Shown here piece after piece: positions 9,239 to 17,178 of a DNA stretch of 64,000 nucleotides. Origin of the DNA: Streptomyces maremycinicus. Lineage in GTDB: Bacteria > Actinomycetota > Actinomycetes > Streptomycetales > Streptomycetaceae. Location of the stretch: positions 62,001 through 126,000 of the forward strand of contig NZ_BBYG01000016.1 in the NCBI RefSeq assembly GCF_001184025.1. Direction: 5' to 3'. A model generated the notes under the pieces. The model did no database searches and was not told the origin of the DNA. It was given only the letters and a program-made list of their open reading frames with translations. Both the position numbers and the translations under genes were made by a program. Position 1 is the stretch's first letter, and every line of letters begins with the position of its first letter.

Positions 9239-9268
9239 TTGACGTACTGGTCTAGTCCTTTCTAGGGT
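9239..9268 (+). promoter_or_regulatory. Strong vegetative-type promoter with a DasR-like (dre) operator in its spacer
   Basis: TTGACG (9239-9244), an 18-nt spacer and TAGGGT (9263-9268) form a good HrdB-type promoter. The spacer carries ACTGGTCTAGTCCTTT (9247-9262). By my reading it matches 13 of 16 positions of the palindromic dre consensus bound by the GlcNAc-responsive regulator DasR. This arrangement is typical of streptomycete chitin-utilisation genes. The nearest downstream gene is an NmrA-like oxidoreductase about 200 nt away, which is an odd target. The 9269-9470 interval contains no convincing gene. Confidence 0.6.
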
Positions 9269-9470
9269 CGGCGGCGTGCGGCCCGGCGGCGGTGACGACG
9301 GCCCTTGCCCGCCGCCGGGTCTCTTCGCTCCGGCCGCCCGCCGCACGTTCGGGCGCACCGGCCCCCCGCCGTGAGCTGCGGGACGTGCGAGCCGGGGCCG
9401 GGCCGGACAAGCTTGACCGACGGAGGGCGCTCCGGCCGGGAGCGCCCGGTGTCCGAAGGGGCTGAACGGT

Positions 9471-10214
9471 ATGACCACGATCCTCGTGACCGGCGGTACG
9501 GGAACCCTCGGCCGGCTCGTCACCGAACGGCTGCGGGCTGACGGGCACGAGGTGCGGGTACTGAGCCGGCACGCCCAGCCGTACGCGGTCGATCTGCGCG
9601 AGGGCGGGCCGGCGCTGGACGCGGCCGTCGCGGGCGTGGACACCATCGTGCACTGCGCGACCACTCCGCGCGGGGACGACGAGCAGGCGGCGGCGAACCT
9701 CATCGCCGCGGCGCGGCAGGCCGGCGTGGGCCACCTGCTCTACATCTCGATCGTCGGCGTCGACCGGGTGCCGTTCGGCTACTACAAGGCCAAGCTCGCC
9801 GTGGAGCACCGGCTGGAGCAGTCGGGCCTGGGCTGGACGGTGCTGCGCGCGACCCAGTTCCACGATCTCCTGGTCCAGCTGTTCCAGGGGCTGACCAAGG
9901 TACCGCTGATGGTGCTGCCGGCCGGGGTGAGCGACCAGCCGGTGGAGGTGGCGGAGGTCGCCGACCGGCTCGCGGAGCTGGCCGCGGGCGGGCCGGCCGG
10001 ACGGGTCGACGACATGGCCGGGCCCGAGGTCCGCACCTTCGAGTCGCTGGCGCGCGCGTTCCTGAAGGCGAGCGGACGGCGGTGCGCGGTGGTGAACGTA
10101 CCGCTGTGGGGCGCGGCCTACCGGGGCTTCCGCGAGGGCGGCCACCTGGCGCCGGACCGCGCGGTCGGCAAGGGCACCTTCGAGGACTACCTGGCGACCC
10201 GCATCCGCCACTAG
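9471..10214 (+). CDS. NmrA-like NAD(P)-binding oxidoreductase (atypical SDR)
   Basis: The 247-aa protein is a one-domain Rossmann enzyme of the atypical SDR/NmrA group. The nucleotide-binding loop is VTGGTGTLGR (residues about 6-15). DTIVHCATTPRG follows the fourth strand, and YYKAKLAVEHRLEQSG holds a tyrosine-lysine pair in the usual SDR place. Relatives are quinone or NAD(P)H-sensing reductases and epimerase-like proteins; the substrate is unknown. The ATG at 9471 is preceded by GAAGGGG. It stands alone, divergent from the rib operon and convergent with the ROK regulator. A promoter with a DasR-type operator lies about 200 nt upstream. Confidence 0.82.
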   Translation: MTTILVTGGTGTLGRLVTERLRADGHEVRVLSRHAQPYAVDLREGGPALDAAVAGVDTIVHCATTPRGDDEQAAANLIAAARQAGVGHLLYISIVGVDRVPFGYYKAKLAVEHRLEQSGLGWTVLRATQFHDLLVQLFQGLTKVPLMVLPAGVSDQPVEVAEVADRLAELAAGGPAGRVDDMAGPEVRTFESLARAFLKASGRRCAVVNVPLWGAAYRGFREGGHLAPDRAVGKGTFEDYLATRIRH

Positions 10215-10407
10215 GCCACGCATCCCCCGTGATGGCGTGCATCTGGGGCCGCGCATCCGCCGCGATGCCGTGCACCTCGGGCCGCACATCCGCCGCTGGA
10301 CCGCACTTCAGCCGCTGGGCAGCGAACTTGCGACGGGCGGCGGACACGCGTCGAACCACCGACAGGCGTCAGCGAGCACCCGGCGAGGCGCGGTCCCTCG
10401 TCAGGAC

Positions 10408-10467
10408 GCGGATACCCGGCAAGGCGGCGCGCCTTCTTCAGAGCGCGGATACCCGGCAAGGCGGCGC
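10408..10467. repeat. Two 23-bp direct repeats before the ROK gene 3' end
   Basis: A 23-bp sequence beginning GCGGATACCCGGCAAG occurs identically at 10408-10430 and 10445-10467 (37 bp apart). The second copy ends 5 bp from the ROK stop codon. The preceding stretch 10215-10340 contains looser repetition of CGCATCCGCCG-type words. No gene is visible in this 257-bp gap between the convergent oxidoreductase and ROK genes. Confidence 0.8.
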
Positions 10468-10471
10468 CCCG

Positions 10472-11818
10472 TCAGGGTGCCGGTACGGGCTGGTGGGCCT
10501 CGGGTTTGTGTGCTGTCGCGAAGAGTTCCTCCTGGGCGGCGTCGCGGGCCGTGAGCAGGGCACCGCGCAGCACCGCGCCGCCGCCCAGGACACCGGCGCG
10601 TACCTCCGTGGGCAGCGGTGCCATCCGCCGGAGCCGCCGCGCCACCCGGCTCGCGAGCACCTCCCCGCCGGCCTGACCGACCTCTCCGCCGAGGACCACA
10701 CAGCCGGGGTCGAGGACGGCGACGACGGAGGCCGCGCCGAGGGCGAGGCGGTCGGCCAGGGCGTCGAGGAAGCCGGCGGCGGCGCCGGTGTCCGGCGTCT
10801 TCACCGCCGCCCGCACCAGCGCCGCGGCCACCGGCTCGGCGGCGCGCGCGTCCGCCGTCAGCCCGTACTCCCCCGCCAGCGCCGCGATCGCCGCCGAGCC
10901 GGCCAGTGAGTGGAAGCCGCCCTCGCAGTCGGTCGCCGAGGGCAGTCCGTCGGTGCCGGGAACCGGCAGGAAGCCGATCTCACCGGTGCCGCCGGAGGCG
11001 CCGCGGCGCAGCGCGCCGTCCAGGACGACGGCCGCGCCGGTGCCGTGCCCCAGCCACAGCAGGACGAAGGTGTCGCGGTCCCGGGCGGCGCCCTCGCGCT
11101 GTTCGGCGAGGGCCGCGAGGTTGGTCTCGTTCTCGACGTGCGCGTGGGCGTGCGGGAAGCGCTCGTGCAGCGCGGCCACCAGTCGGCGATGCCACTCGGG
11201 CAGGCCGCTGGAGTCGCGCAGTTCGCCGCTGGCGGGGTCGATCAGCCCGGGTGCGCCGATGCCGAGGGTGTGCAGCCGTCCCCACGGCCGGAGGCCCTCG
11301 TCCGCGGGCTGCACCGTGGCCTCGGCATCCTTCACCGCCCGCACCGTGGCCTCGGCATCCTTCACCGCCCGCACCGTGGCCTCGGCATCCTTCACCGCCC
11401 GCACCGTGGCCTCGGCGTCCTTCACCGCCCGCTCGACCAGCGAGACCGCCTGTTCCACGGCCGTACCGGTGCCGGTGTCGCCGCCGATCGGCACGGACGC
11501 CTCGGCGAGCACCCGGCCGACCAGGTCCGAGACGAGGACCGCGACGCCCTCCGTGCGTACGTCGAGGGCGGCCAGACGGGCGCGGTCGGCGACGATGCCG
11601 TAGAGCTTGGCGTTGGGGCCGCGGCGCTGCTCGCCGGCCTCTCCGACCACCTCGATCAGACCGGAGGCGGTGAGGCGTTCGACGAGGTCGGCGACCGACG
11701 GGCGGGACAGTCCGGTGAGCTGCTTCAACTGCCCCGCTGTCAGCGGGCCTTCGTGCTGGAGCAGGCGGAGGGCGAGCCGGTCGTTGATGGCCCGGGCGGT
11801 GCTCGGGGATGCGGGCAT
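10472..11818 (-). CDS. ROK-family transcriptional regulator with internal tandem repeat
   Basis: The 448-aa protein starts with a winged helix-turn-helix (residues about 8-60, GPLTAGQLKQLTGLSRPSVA) and continues as a ROK sugar-kinase-like domain (GIGAPGLIDPASG, WLGHGTGAAVVLDG, GASGGTGEIGFLPV). The zinc-binding cysteine cluster of catalytic ROK kinases is not intact (only DCEGGFHS), so it is probably a sugar-sensing repressor. Residues 131-170 are four copies of the decapeptide AVKDAEATVR, encoded by a 30-bp tandem repeat. That insertion falls between the DNA-binding and sugar domains. It is divergent from an MFS transporter across a 132-bp gap holding an inverted repeat, suggesting the pair is a local regulator-transporter unit. 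The ATG start at 11818 fits the HTH start. Confidence 0.88.
   Translation of the reverse strand: MPASPSTARAINDRLALRLLQHEGPLTAGQLKQLTGLSRPSVADLVERLTASGLIEVVGEAGEQRRGPNAKLYGIVADRARLAALDVRTEGVAVLVSDLVGRVLAEASVPIGGDTGTGTAVEQAVSLVERAVKDAEATVRAVKDAEATVRAVKDAEATVRAVKDAEATVQPADEGLRPWGRLHTLGIGAPGLIDPASGELRDSSGLPEWHRRLVAALHERFPHAHAHVENETNLAALAEQREGAARDRDTFVLLWLGHGTGAAVVLDGALRRGASGGTGEIGFLPVPGTDGLPSATDCEGGFHSLAGSAAIAALAGEYGLTADARAAEPVAAALVRAAVKTPDTGAAAGFLDALADRLALGAASVVAVLDPGCVVLGGEVGQAGGEVLASRVARRLRRMAPLPTEVRAGVLGGGAVLRGALLTARDAAQEELFATAHKPEAHQPVPAP
11311..11430. repeat. 4 x 30-bp in-frame tandem repeat inside the ROK gene
   Basis: Four head-to-tail 30-bp units occupy 11311-11430. The first three are identical and the fourth differs by one base (a to g at its 17th position). 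The unit length is a multiple of three, so copy-number change keeps the reading frame and adds or removes a 10-residue charged helix-like block. The near identity indicates recent expansion. Confidence 0.97.
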
Positions 11819-11878
11819 GGCGGGAATCCTCCCATGGCCGAGGGGGCCGACCGGCGGCGCCGACCGTGGGCCTCTATT

Positions 11879-11899
11879 TATCAGGCAGGGTTCCTGATA
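11879..11899. promoter_or_regulatory. Inverted repeat operator candidate between ROK and MFS genes
   Basis: TATCAGG-N7-CCTGATA is a perfect 7-bp inverted repeat, 21 bp overall, in an AT-rich patch of an otherwise GC-rich divergent intergenic region (11819-11950). The spacing and the AGG/CCT arms resemble operators of other streptomycete ROK regulators. It is the most likely binding site for the adjacent ROK protein and would control both divergent genes. Confidence 0.6.
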
Positions 11900-11950
11900 G
11901 TTTACGACGGCATCGCGACGCCGCGGCGCGGATCCGGAAGGGACGGGAGA

Positions 11951-13171
11951 ATGAGCCGAGTGGACGAAGTGATCCACACACCGTCGGAGGTCCGGCGCGC
12001 CCGGTACGCCGTGGCGGCCGTGTTCGCCGTGCACGGCGCGGTCACCGGGTCGTTCGCCACCCGGGTGCCGTGGATCCAGGACCACGCCGACGTGTCCACC
12101 GGCCAGCTCGGGTTCGCGCTCGCCTTCACGGCGTTCGGCGCGGCCTGCGCGATGCCGCTGGCCGGCTCGATCACCCATCGCTTCGGCAGCCGCTCCGCCC
12201 TGCGCGGACTGCTCGCGCTGTGGACGCTGTCGCTGACGCTGCCCGCCCTCGCCCCGAACCTGCTGACGCTCTGCCTGGCGATGTTCACGTACGGCGCGAG
12301 CGCGGGCATGTCCGACGTCGCGATGAACGCCCTGGGCGTCGAGGTGGAGCGGCTGCTCGACAAGTCGATCATGTCGGGGCTGCACGGCATGTGGAGCGCG
12401 GGCGCCCTGATCGGTTCGGCGGGCGGCACGCTCGCCGCCCACCTCGGCGCGGACGCGCGCGTCCACCATGTGCTGGCGGCGGCCGTCCTCACCCTGCTCG
12501 GCCTGCTCGCCTGCCGTTGGGTGCTGGACCTGCGGCCGCACGAGGACGAGGAGCCGCCGCCGCGGTTCGCGCTGCCGCCCCGCTCGGCGTTGCTGATCGG
12601 GGCGGTCGGCTTCTGCGCGGTGTTCGCGGAGGGCGCCAGCCTGGACTGGTCGGCGGTGTACCTGCGCGACCAGCTCGACTCGTCGGCCGGGGCCGCCGCG
12701 GCCTGCACGACCGGCTTCATGTTCACGATGGCGGTGGCCCGGATCGTGGGCGACGTGGTGGTGAACCGGTTCGGCGCGGTGCTCACCGTCCGGGCGGGGG
12801 GTGTGCTCGCCGCGCTGGGCGGGCTGCTGATCGTCCTCGCGGGCCACCCGGCGGTGGCGATGGCCGGGTTCGGGCTGATGGGCCTGGGCATCGCGGTCGT
12901 CGTGCCGCTCTGCTTCGCGGCGGCCGGCCACAGCGGGCCGAACCCGAGCCAGGCCATCGCGGGTGTCGCGACGATCACCTACACCTCCGGCCTGATCGCC
13001 CCCAGCCTGCTCGGCGGGGTGGCGCAGGCGACCAGCCTGGTGGTGTCGTTCGGCGTGGTGACGGTCCTGGCGTGCGGGCTCGTGCTGTTCGCGGGTGTGC
13101 TGCGCGGCGGCGAGCGGACCGGTGTGAAGGTCAGCGCTCAGGCCGCAGCAGTGCCCGACCCCCGGCCCTGA
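11951..13171 (+). CDS. MFS transporter
   Basis: The 406-aa integral membrane protein has about twelve hydrophobic helices in two halves joined by a charged loop (RPHEDEEPPPR, about residue 196). The start ATG at 11951 follows GGGACGGGAGA. Conserved features include an N-terminal TGSFATRVPWIQDH stretch and ITHRFGSRSALRG in the loop after helix 2. Such carriers next to ROK regulators are often sugar or sugar-derivative transporters, but the substrate cannot be told from sequence. It is divergent from the ROK gene and shares the TATCAGG inverted repeat upstream. Its 3' end overlaps the convergent thioesterase gene by 41 bp. Confidence 0.88.
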   Translation: MSRVDEVIHTPSEVRRARYAVAAVFAVHGAVTGSFATRVPWIQDHADVSTGQLGFALAFTAFGAACAMPLAGSITHRFGSRSALRGLLALWTLSLTLPALAPNLLTLCLAMFTYGASAGMSDVAMNALGVEVERLLDKSIMSGLHGMWSAGALIGSAGGTLAAHLGADARVHHVLAAAVLTLLGLLACRWVLDLRPHEDEEPPPRFALPPRSALLIGAVGFCAVFAEGASLDWSAVYLRDQLDSSAGAAAACTTGFMFTMAVARIVGDVVVNRFGAVLTVRAGGVLAALGGLLIVLAGHPAVAMAGFGLMGLGIAVVVPLCFAAAGHSGPNPSQAIAGVATITYTSGLIAPSLLGGVAQATSLVVSFGVVTVLACGLVLFAGVLRGGERTGVKVSAQAAAVPDPRP

Positions 13172-13589
13172 AGGCGTCGCTCCACGGCGTGGGGCGCAGG
13201 GTGGCCGCGTCGAGACGCACCAGGACGCGGGTGCCCCGCGCGTACGTCGTGACGCCGTCCGCAGAGCAGAACCGGAAGCCGTAGGTCAGCCCCGTGGTGC
13301 CGAGCCGGTCCAGCCAGAGGTGGACGGCGTAGGCACCGGTGCGGGTGACCGGGGCCTCGTAGCCGATCAGCAGTTCCTTGACGACGTTGCACGCGTCCCC
13401 GGCGCTCGCCCAGTCGCCCTCGAAGCGGACCCCGTTGTCCTGCCAGTACTCCGTCCAGGCCCGCTCGACGATCAGGGGGTAGCGGGCGTTGTGCAGCATC
13501 CCCAGTGCGTCCAGGTCGTCGAAGTGGACGGTGACGGGCATGAGCAGGCCGTACGACACGGCGGGGGCGCTCGGGGCTTCGGCGGTCAC
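13131..13589 (-). CDS. Hotdog-fold acyl-CoA thioesterase (4HBT family)
   Basis: The 152-aa protein has the 4-hydroxybenzoyl-CoA thioesterase-like fold. Its hallmark region, HFDDLDALGMLHNARYPLI (about residues 21-39), carries the catalytic aspartate and the HN pair. It probably hydrolyses an acyl-CoA in the cytosol; the acyl chain is unknown. The start is GTG at 13589. The 3' end lies inside the 3' end of the MFS gene (41-bp convergent overlap). The gene appears monocistronic, and the upstream gap to the divergent permease is about 150 bp. Confidence 0.87.
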   Translation of the reverse strand: MTAEAPSAPAVSYGLLMPVTVHFDDLDALGMLHNARYPLIVERAWTEYWQDNGVRFEGDWASAGDACNVVKELLIGYEAPVTRTGAYAVHLWLDRLGTTGLTYGFRFCSADGVTTYARGTRVLVRLDAATLRPTPWSDAFRAGGRALLRPER

Positions 13590-13683
13590 TGCGGGGACTC
13601 CTGTGCGGGTGCGGGACGTGCGTGACGTGCGGGTACGCGGAAATCACGCTCATCGTACGGGGTGGCTAAGCGGTCGCTCACCC

Positions 13684-13710
13684 TCCGGATCCACGGGAGA
13701 ATGATCCGGA
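13684..13710. promoter_or_regulatory. Inverted repeat upstream of the uracil/xanthine permease
   Basis: TCCGGATC-N11-GATCCGGA is an 8-bp perfect inverted repeat ending 33 bp before the permease ATG at 13744. It sits between the likely promoter zone and the AGGAAAG ribosome site. It could be a repressor operator or an mRNA hairpin. It does not resemble the PyrR RNA motif. Confidence 0.45.
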
Positions 13711-13743
13711 CATCCGCAACCCCCAGGAAAGCGAACCCGCACC

Positions 13744-15123
13744 ATGGATCTTGGCGTCCGCTGGAAACTGCACGGCGACGGACACACCCCGGCGCCCGGC
13801 GCGGTGGTGCGCCCCGACGAACGGCTCTCCTGGCCCCGCACGGTGGGGCTCGGCGCCCAGCACGTGGTGGCGATGTTCGGGGCCTCCTTCGTCGCGCCCG
13901 TCCTCATGGGCCTCGACCCCAACCTCGCCATCATGATGTCCGGCGTCGCGACCGTGATCTTCCTGCTCGCGACCCGCGGCCGGGTGCCCAGCTACCTCGG
14001 GTGCTCGCTGTCCTTCGTCGGCGTCGCCGCGGTCATCCGGGCGCAGGGCGGGACGAGCGCCACGGTCACCGGCGCGGTGTTCGTCGTCGGGGCCGCGCTG
14101 TTCGTCGTCGGACTCGCCGTGCAGCGGTTCGGGGCACGGATCATCCACGCCGCGATGCCGCCGATCGTGACGGGCGCGGTGGTGATGCTCATCGGCTTCA
14201 ACCTCGCCCCGGTCACCGCCACCACCTACTGGCCGCAGGACCAGTGGACGGCCCTGCTGGTCATGGCGTTCACCGGAATGGCGGTGGTCTGCCTGCGCGG
14301 ATTCTGGTCCCGCATCGCGATCTTCCTCGGCCTCGTCTTCGGGTACGGCGTCTCCTGGGCGTTCGACCGGATCTTCGGCCGCATCCACTCCGCCGACGCG
14401 AGCGGCAAGGTCACCGACCACTGGCGGCTCGACCTGTCCGGGGTCGGTCACGCCGACTGGATCGGGCTGCCGTCCTTCCACGGCCCGTCCTTCGAGTGGT
14501 CGGCGGTCCTGGTGGCGCTTCCCGTCGTCATCGCCCTGGTCGCGGAGAACGCGGGACACGTCAAGGCGGTCGGCGAGATGACCGGCGACAACCTGGACGA
14601 CCGGCTCGGTACGGCGATCTCCGCCGACGGCGTCGGCTCGATGCTGTCCACGGCGGTGGGCGGCCCGCCCAACACGACGTACTCCGAGAACATCGGCGTG
14701 ATGGCCGCGACCCGGGTCTACTCGACCGCCGCCTACTGGGCGGCCGCCGGTTTCGCCCTCCTGTTCGGCCTGTGCCCCAAGTTCGGCGCGGTCGTCGCCG
14801 CGATCCCCGGCGGGGTGCTCGGCGGCATCACCGTCATCCTCTACGGCATGATCGGCCTGCTCGGCGCGCAGATCTGGATCAACGCCGGGGTCGACCTGCG
14901 CAACCCGCTGAACCTGGTGCCGGCCGCGGCGGGCATCATCATCGGCGTCGGCAACGTCACGCTGGAGTTCACCGACACCTTCTCGCTCAGCGGTATCGCG
15001 CTCGGCACGGTCGTGGTCATCACCGGCTACCACGCGCTGCGCGCCTTCGCGCCGGCCCACCTCAAGTCCCGGGAACCCCTGCTGGACGAGGGCACCAGCA
15101 GCTACGACGAGGCCAGTTCGTAG
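13744..15123 (+). CDS. NCS2 nucleobase permease (uracil/xanthine type)
   Basis: The 459-aa protein is a nucleobase:cation symporter-2 with the usual 14-helix layout. Family marks are the N-terminal QHVVAMFGASFVAPVLMG, the central VAENAGHVKAVGEMTGDN carrying the substrate-binding glutamate, and GGPPNTTYSENIGVMAATRV. These features resemble the UraA/PyrP branch more than xanthine carriers, so uracil uptake is the best guess. The ATG at 13744 follows AGGAAAG. It lies outside the pyr operon; no PyrR-type loop is visible upstream, but an 8-bp inverted repeat is. The 3' end overlaps the convergent glycosidase by 22 bp. Confidence 0.9.
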   Translation: MDLGVRWKLHGDGHTPAPGAVVRPDERLSWPRTVGLGAQHVVAMFGASFVAPVLMGLDPNLAIMMSGVATVIFLLATRGRVPSYLGCSLSFVGVAAVIRAQGGTSATVTGAVFVVGAALFVVGLAVQRFGARIIHAAMPPIVTGAVVMLIGFNLAPVTATTYWPQDQWTALLVMAFTGMAVVCLRGFWSRIAIFLGLVFGYGVSWAFDRIFGRIHSADASGKVTDHWRLDLSGVGHADWIGLPSFHGPSFEWSAVLVALPVVIALVAENAGHVKAVGEMTGDNLDDRLGTAISADGVGSMLSTAVGGPPNTTYSENIGVMAATRVYSTAAYWAAAGFALLFGLCPKFGAVVAAIPGGVLGGITVILYGMIGLLGAQIWINAGVDLRNPLNLVPAAAGIIIGVGNVTLEFTDTFSLSGIALGTVVVITGYHALRAFAPAHLKSREPLLDEGTSSYDEASS

Positions 15124-16295
15124 GCGTACGACGGACTGAACTCGCCGGCCGCCCCCTTGCAGCCGTCCGACTCCCCCGGCAGCTTCACCCACAGGTAGGC
15201 GTCGATCCGGGACTGACCGGTCCGGAAGGTGGGGGCCTGTCCGATGCTCCGCCCGTCCGGGTCGCACCACTCGCCGCCGGTGGGCGCGCCGTTGCCGTTG
15301 CGGCTGGTGTCGATGACGGCGCCCAGACCGGGCGGGCCGCCGAGGGCGTCCAGGACCCGGCGGTCGTAGGCGGCCTCGTCGGCCGTGCGGTGGAAGTTGG
15401 AGACGTTGCTGAAGATCCCGTCGGAGGACGCGGCCGAGGCGGCGCCGGCCTGTCGCAGCAACGCCGCCTGCTCGGCCGGGGAGTTCCAGGCGGAGTGTCC
15501 GGCGTCGTAGTAGACCCGGGCCTTCGGGTTCGCCGCCTTCAGCACGCGTCCCGCGCGGGCCAGCGCGGCGAGCCGGTCCGCCCGGCCGGCCTCGTCGAGG
15601 CAGTCGGTCTGGGCGATCGAGTCGGGCTCCAGGACGATCACGACCTCGCCGGAGCCGAGCCCGGCGGCGAAGGCGTCGATCCAGCCCGCGTAGGCGTCGA
15701 GGTCGGGCGCTCCGCCCTCGGAGGCACCGCCGCAGTCGCGGTCCGGGATCGCGTACGCCACCAGCACGGGTACCCGGCCCTGGGCGGAGGCGCCCGCGGT
15801 GACCGAGCGGACCCGTGAGGTGATGGTGTCGGGGGCGTACTCGGTGAACCAGACGGCCGCCGGCCTGCTCGCGATCCGGGACTCGATGATGGCGGTGCGC
15901 GGATCCGCCGGGTGGGCCCGGACCCAGTCGAGGACCTGGGACTCGGGGTGGCGGTAGAGGCTCGTGGTCGCGGCGGCCGCCCGTGGCCGCCGCGCGGTAC
16001 GGGCGGGCGAGGGAGCCGGCCGCACGGTCGGGGCGGAGGCCGACGGGGACCCCGACGGGGACGGCGAACGCGCGGTCGAGGGGGACACGAGCGTCGCGCT
16101 CACCTCGGGGCGGGCCCGGTCGGTGCGGCGCGCGCCGTCGTCTTCGTCCCCGTCGCCCAGTGCGGTCAGCACCCCGGCCGCGGTGCCCAGGGCCACCACC
16201 ACCGAGGCGGCACCGACCATGACCCTGCGCCGCCCGGACCGCCGCCCGAACCGCCTTCCACGTACGCCTCGCACCGTGCTGTTCCCCTCCCGCAC
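15102..16295 (-). CDS. Secreted or membrane-anchored GH6 glycoside hydrolase (endoglucanase-like)
   Basis: The 397-aa protein starts with a strongly basic cytosolic segment (RGRRFGRRSGRRR) and a hydrophobic stretch at residues about 26-46 that serves as signal or anchor. A Ser/Pro/Thr-rich linker runs to about residue 110. The catalytic domain follows with both GH6 signatures: YAIPDRDCGG (181-190, catalytic aspartate) and IVLEPDSIAQ (220-229). There is no carbohydrate-binding module. GH6 enzymes cleave beta-1,4-glucan with inversion. No CebR-type operator is visible upstream. The 79-bp gap to the divergent DUF5995 gene contains the inverted repeat GGCCCGC-N6-GCGGGCC. Confidence 0.9.
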   Translation of the reverse strand: MREGNSTVRGVRGRRFGRRSGRRRVMVGAASVVVALGTAAGVLTALGDGDEDDGARRTDRARPEVSATLVSPSTARSPSPSGSPSASAPTVRPAPSPARTARRPRAAAATTSLYRHPESQVLDWVRAHPADPRTAIIESRIASRPAAVWFTEYAPDTITSRVRSVTAGASAQGRVPVLVAYAIPDRDCGGASEGGAPDLDAYAGWIDAFAAGLGSGEVVIVLEPDSIAQTDCLDEAGRADRLAALARAGRVLKAANPKARVYYDAGHSAWNSPAEQAALLRQAGAASAASSDGIFSNVSNFHRTADEAAYDRRVLDALGGPPGLGAVIDTSRNGNGAPTGGEWCDPDGRSIGQAPTFRTGQSRIDAYLWVKLPGESDGCKGAAGEFSPSYAYELASS

Positions 16296-16374
16296 GACGG
16301 GCTCGTTCCCCCGTTCCGGGGAAGCGTCGGGCCCGCCGACACGCGGGCCAGCCTAGGACTGTCACCCTGCCCCC

Positions 16375-17118
16375 ATGCCGCAAACGGAACAGTCCACCGC
16401 TCCCGTCGAGACAGGCCTCGACACGGACCGCACAAGTGTCGACGAGGTGCTCGCCCGGATGCGCGCCCTCGACGCGGCGCTGCCTCCCGGGGACGGCATC
16501 GCGGTCTTCAACCGCGTCTACCTCGCGGTGACCCAGGAGGTCGGCCGGCGCATCGACACCGGCCGGTTCCCGGACGCCCGGGCCGCCGGAACGCTGGACG
16601 TCCGGTTCGCCGAGCGCTACCTGGACGCGGTGGACCCGCCGGCCGACCGGCGGCCACCGGCCTGCTGGCGGCCGCTGCTCCAGTTCCGCCGCCATCCCGG
16701 CGTACGTCCGCTTCAGTTCGCCCTCGCGGGCATCAACGCGCACATCGGGCACGATCTCGCGCTCGCCGTGGTGGACGCCTGTCGTAGCCTCGGCTGCGAA
16801 CCGGACGAGCTGGAGGACGAGTTCGACCGCGTGGGTGAACTGCTCGGCTCGCTGGAGGAACGCGTCCGCGAAGAGCTGATGCCGGGCCCCGATCTGCTGG
16901 AGATCGCCGACCCGCTCACCCATCTGCTCGGTTCCTGGAGCCTGGAGCGCGCACGGGACGCCACCTGGACGGCGGCCCGGGCCCTGTGGGCGCTGCGCCG
17001 ACTACCCGACGTGGCCGAGGAGTTCACCGAACGCCTCGACACGGCCGTCGGGTTCGCGGGCCGCATGATGCTCACGCCCCTCTCCGGCCTCACGCCCCTG
17101 TCCGGCCTCGCGCCCTGA
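16375..17118 (+). CDS. DUF5995-like protein of unknown function
   Basis: The 247-aa protein is soluble and largely helical. It contains PGDGIAVFNRVYLAVTQEVG, RFAERYLDAV and QFALAGINAHIGHDLALAVV. These features match my memory of the actinobacterial DUF5995 family, often found near glycosidases or oxidoreductases, but I cannot confirm the family name from sequence alone. No catalytic motif is recognisable; the histidines in INAHIGHDL could bind metal. The C-terminus ends in a short repeat LTPLSG-LTPLSG encoded by an 18-bp direct repeat. It is divergent from the GH6 gene and convergent with the flavin oxidase. Confidence 0.7.
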   Translation: MPQTEQSTAPVETGLDTDRTSVDEVLARMRALDAALPPGDGIAVFNRVYLAVTQEVGRRIDTGRFPDARAAGTLDVRFAERYLDAVDPPADRRPPACWRPLLQFRRHPGVRPLQFALAGINAHIGHDLALAVVDACRSLGCEPDELEDEFDRVGELLGSLEERVREELMPGPDLLEIADPLTHLLGSWSLERARDATWTAARALWALRRLPDVAEEFTERLDTAVGFAGRMMLTPLSGLTPLSGLAP

Positions 17119-17178
17119 GCCCGCGCGCGACGGTGCTCGGCGCGCGCTCGGCCCTGCGGGACTCGGTCCCGCGGGGGG

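Noticed and set aside
9278-9372. Short GTG frame of about 32 codons downstream of the DasR-type promoter
   Set aside because: There is no ribosome site and the composition is GC-skew low complexity; more likely untranslated leader or relic DNA.
11311-11430. Tandem repeat considered as a CRISPR array
   Set aside because: Units are contiguous with no spacers, lie inside a coding frame, and no cas gene is present. The same holds for the repeats at 33335-33480 and 23795-23868.
13678-16923. Very long minus-strand open frame across the permease, GH6 and DUF5995 genes
   Set aside because: It is a GC-skew shadow: its translation is arginine/glycine-rich low complexity, while the permease, GH6 and DUF5995 genes in this interval have clear family motifs in other frames.
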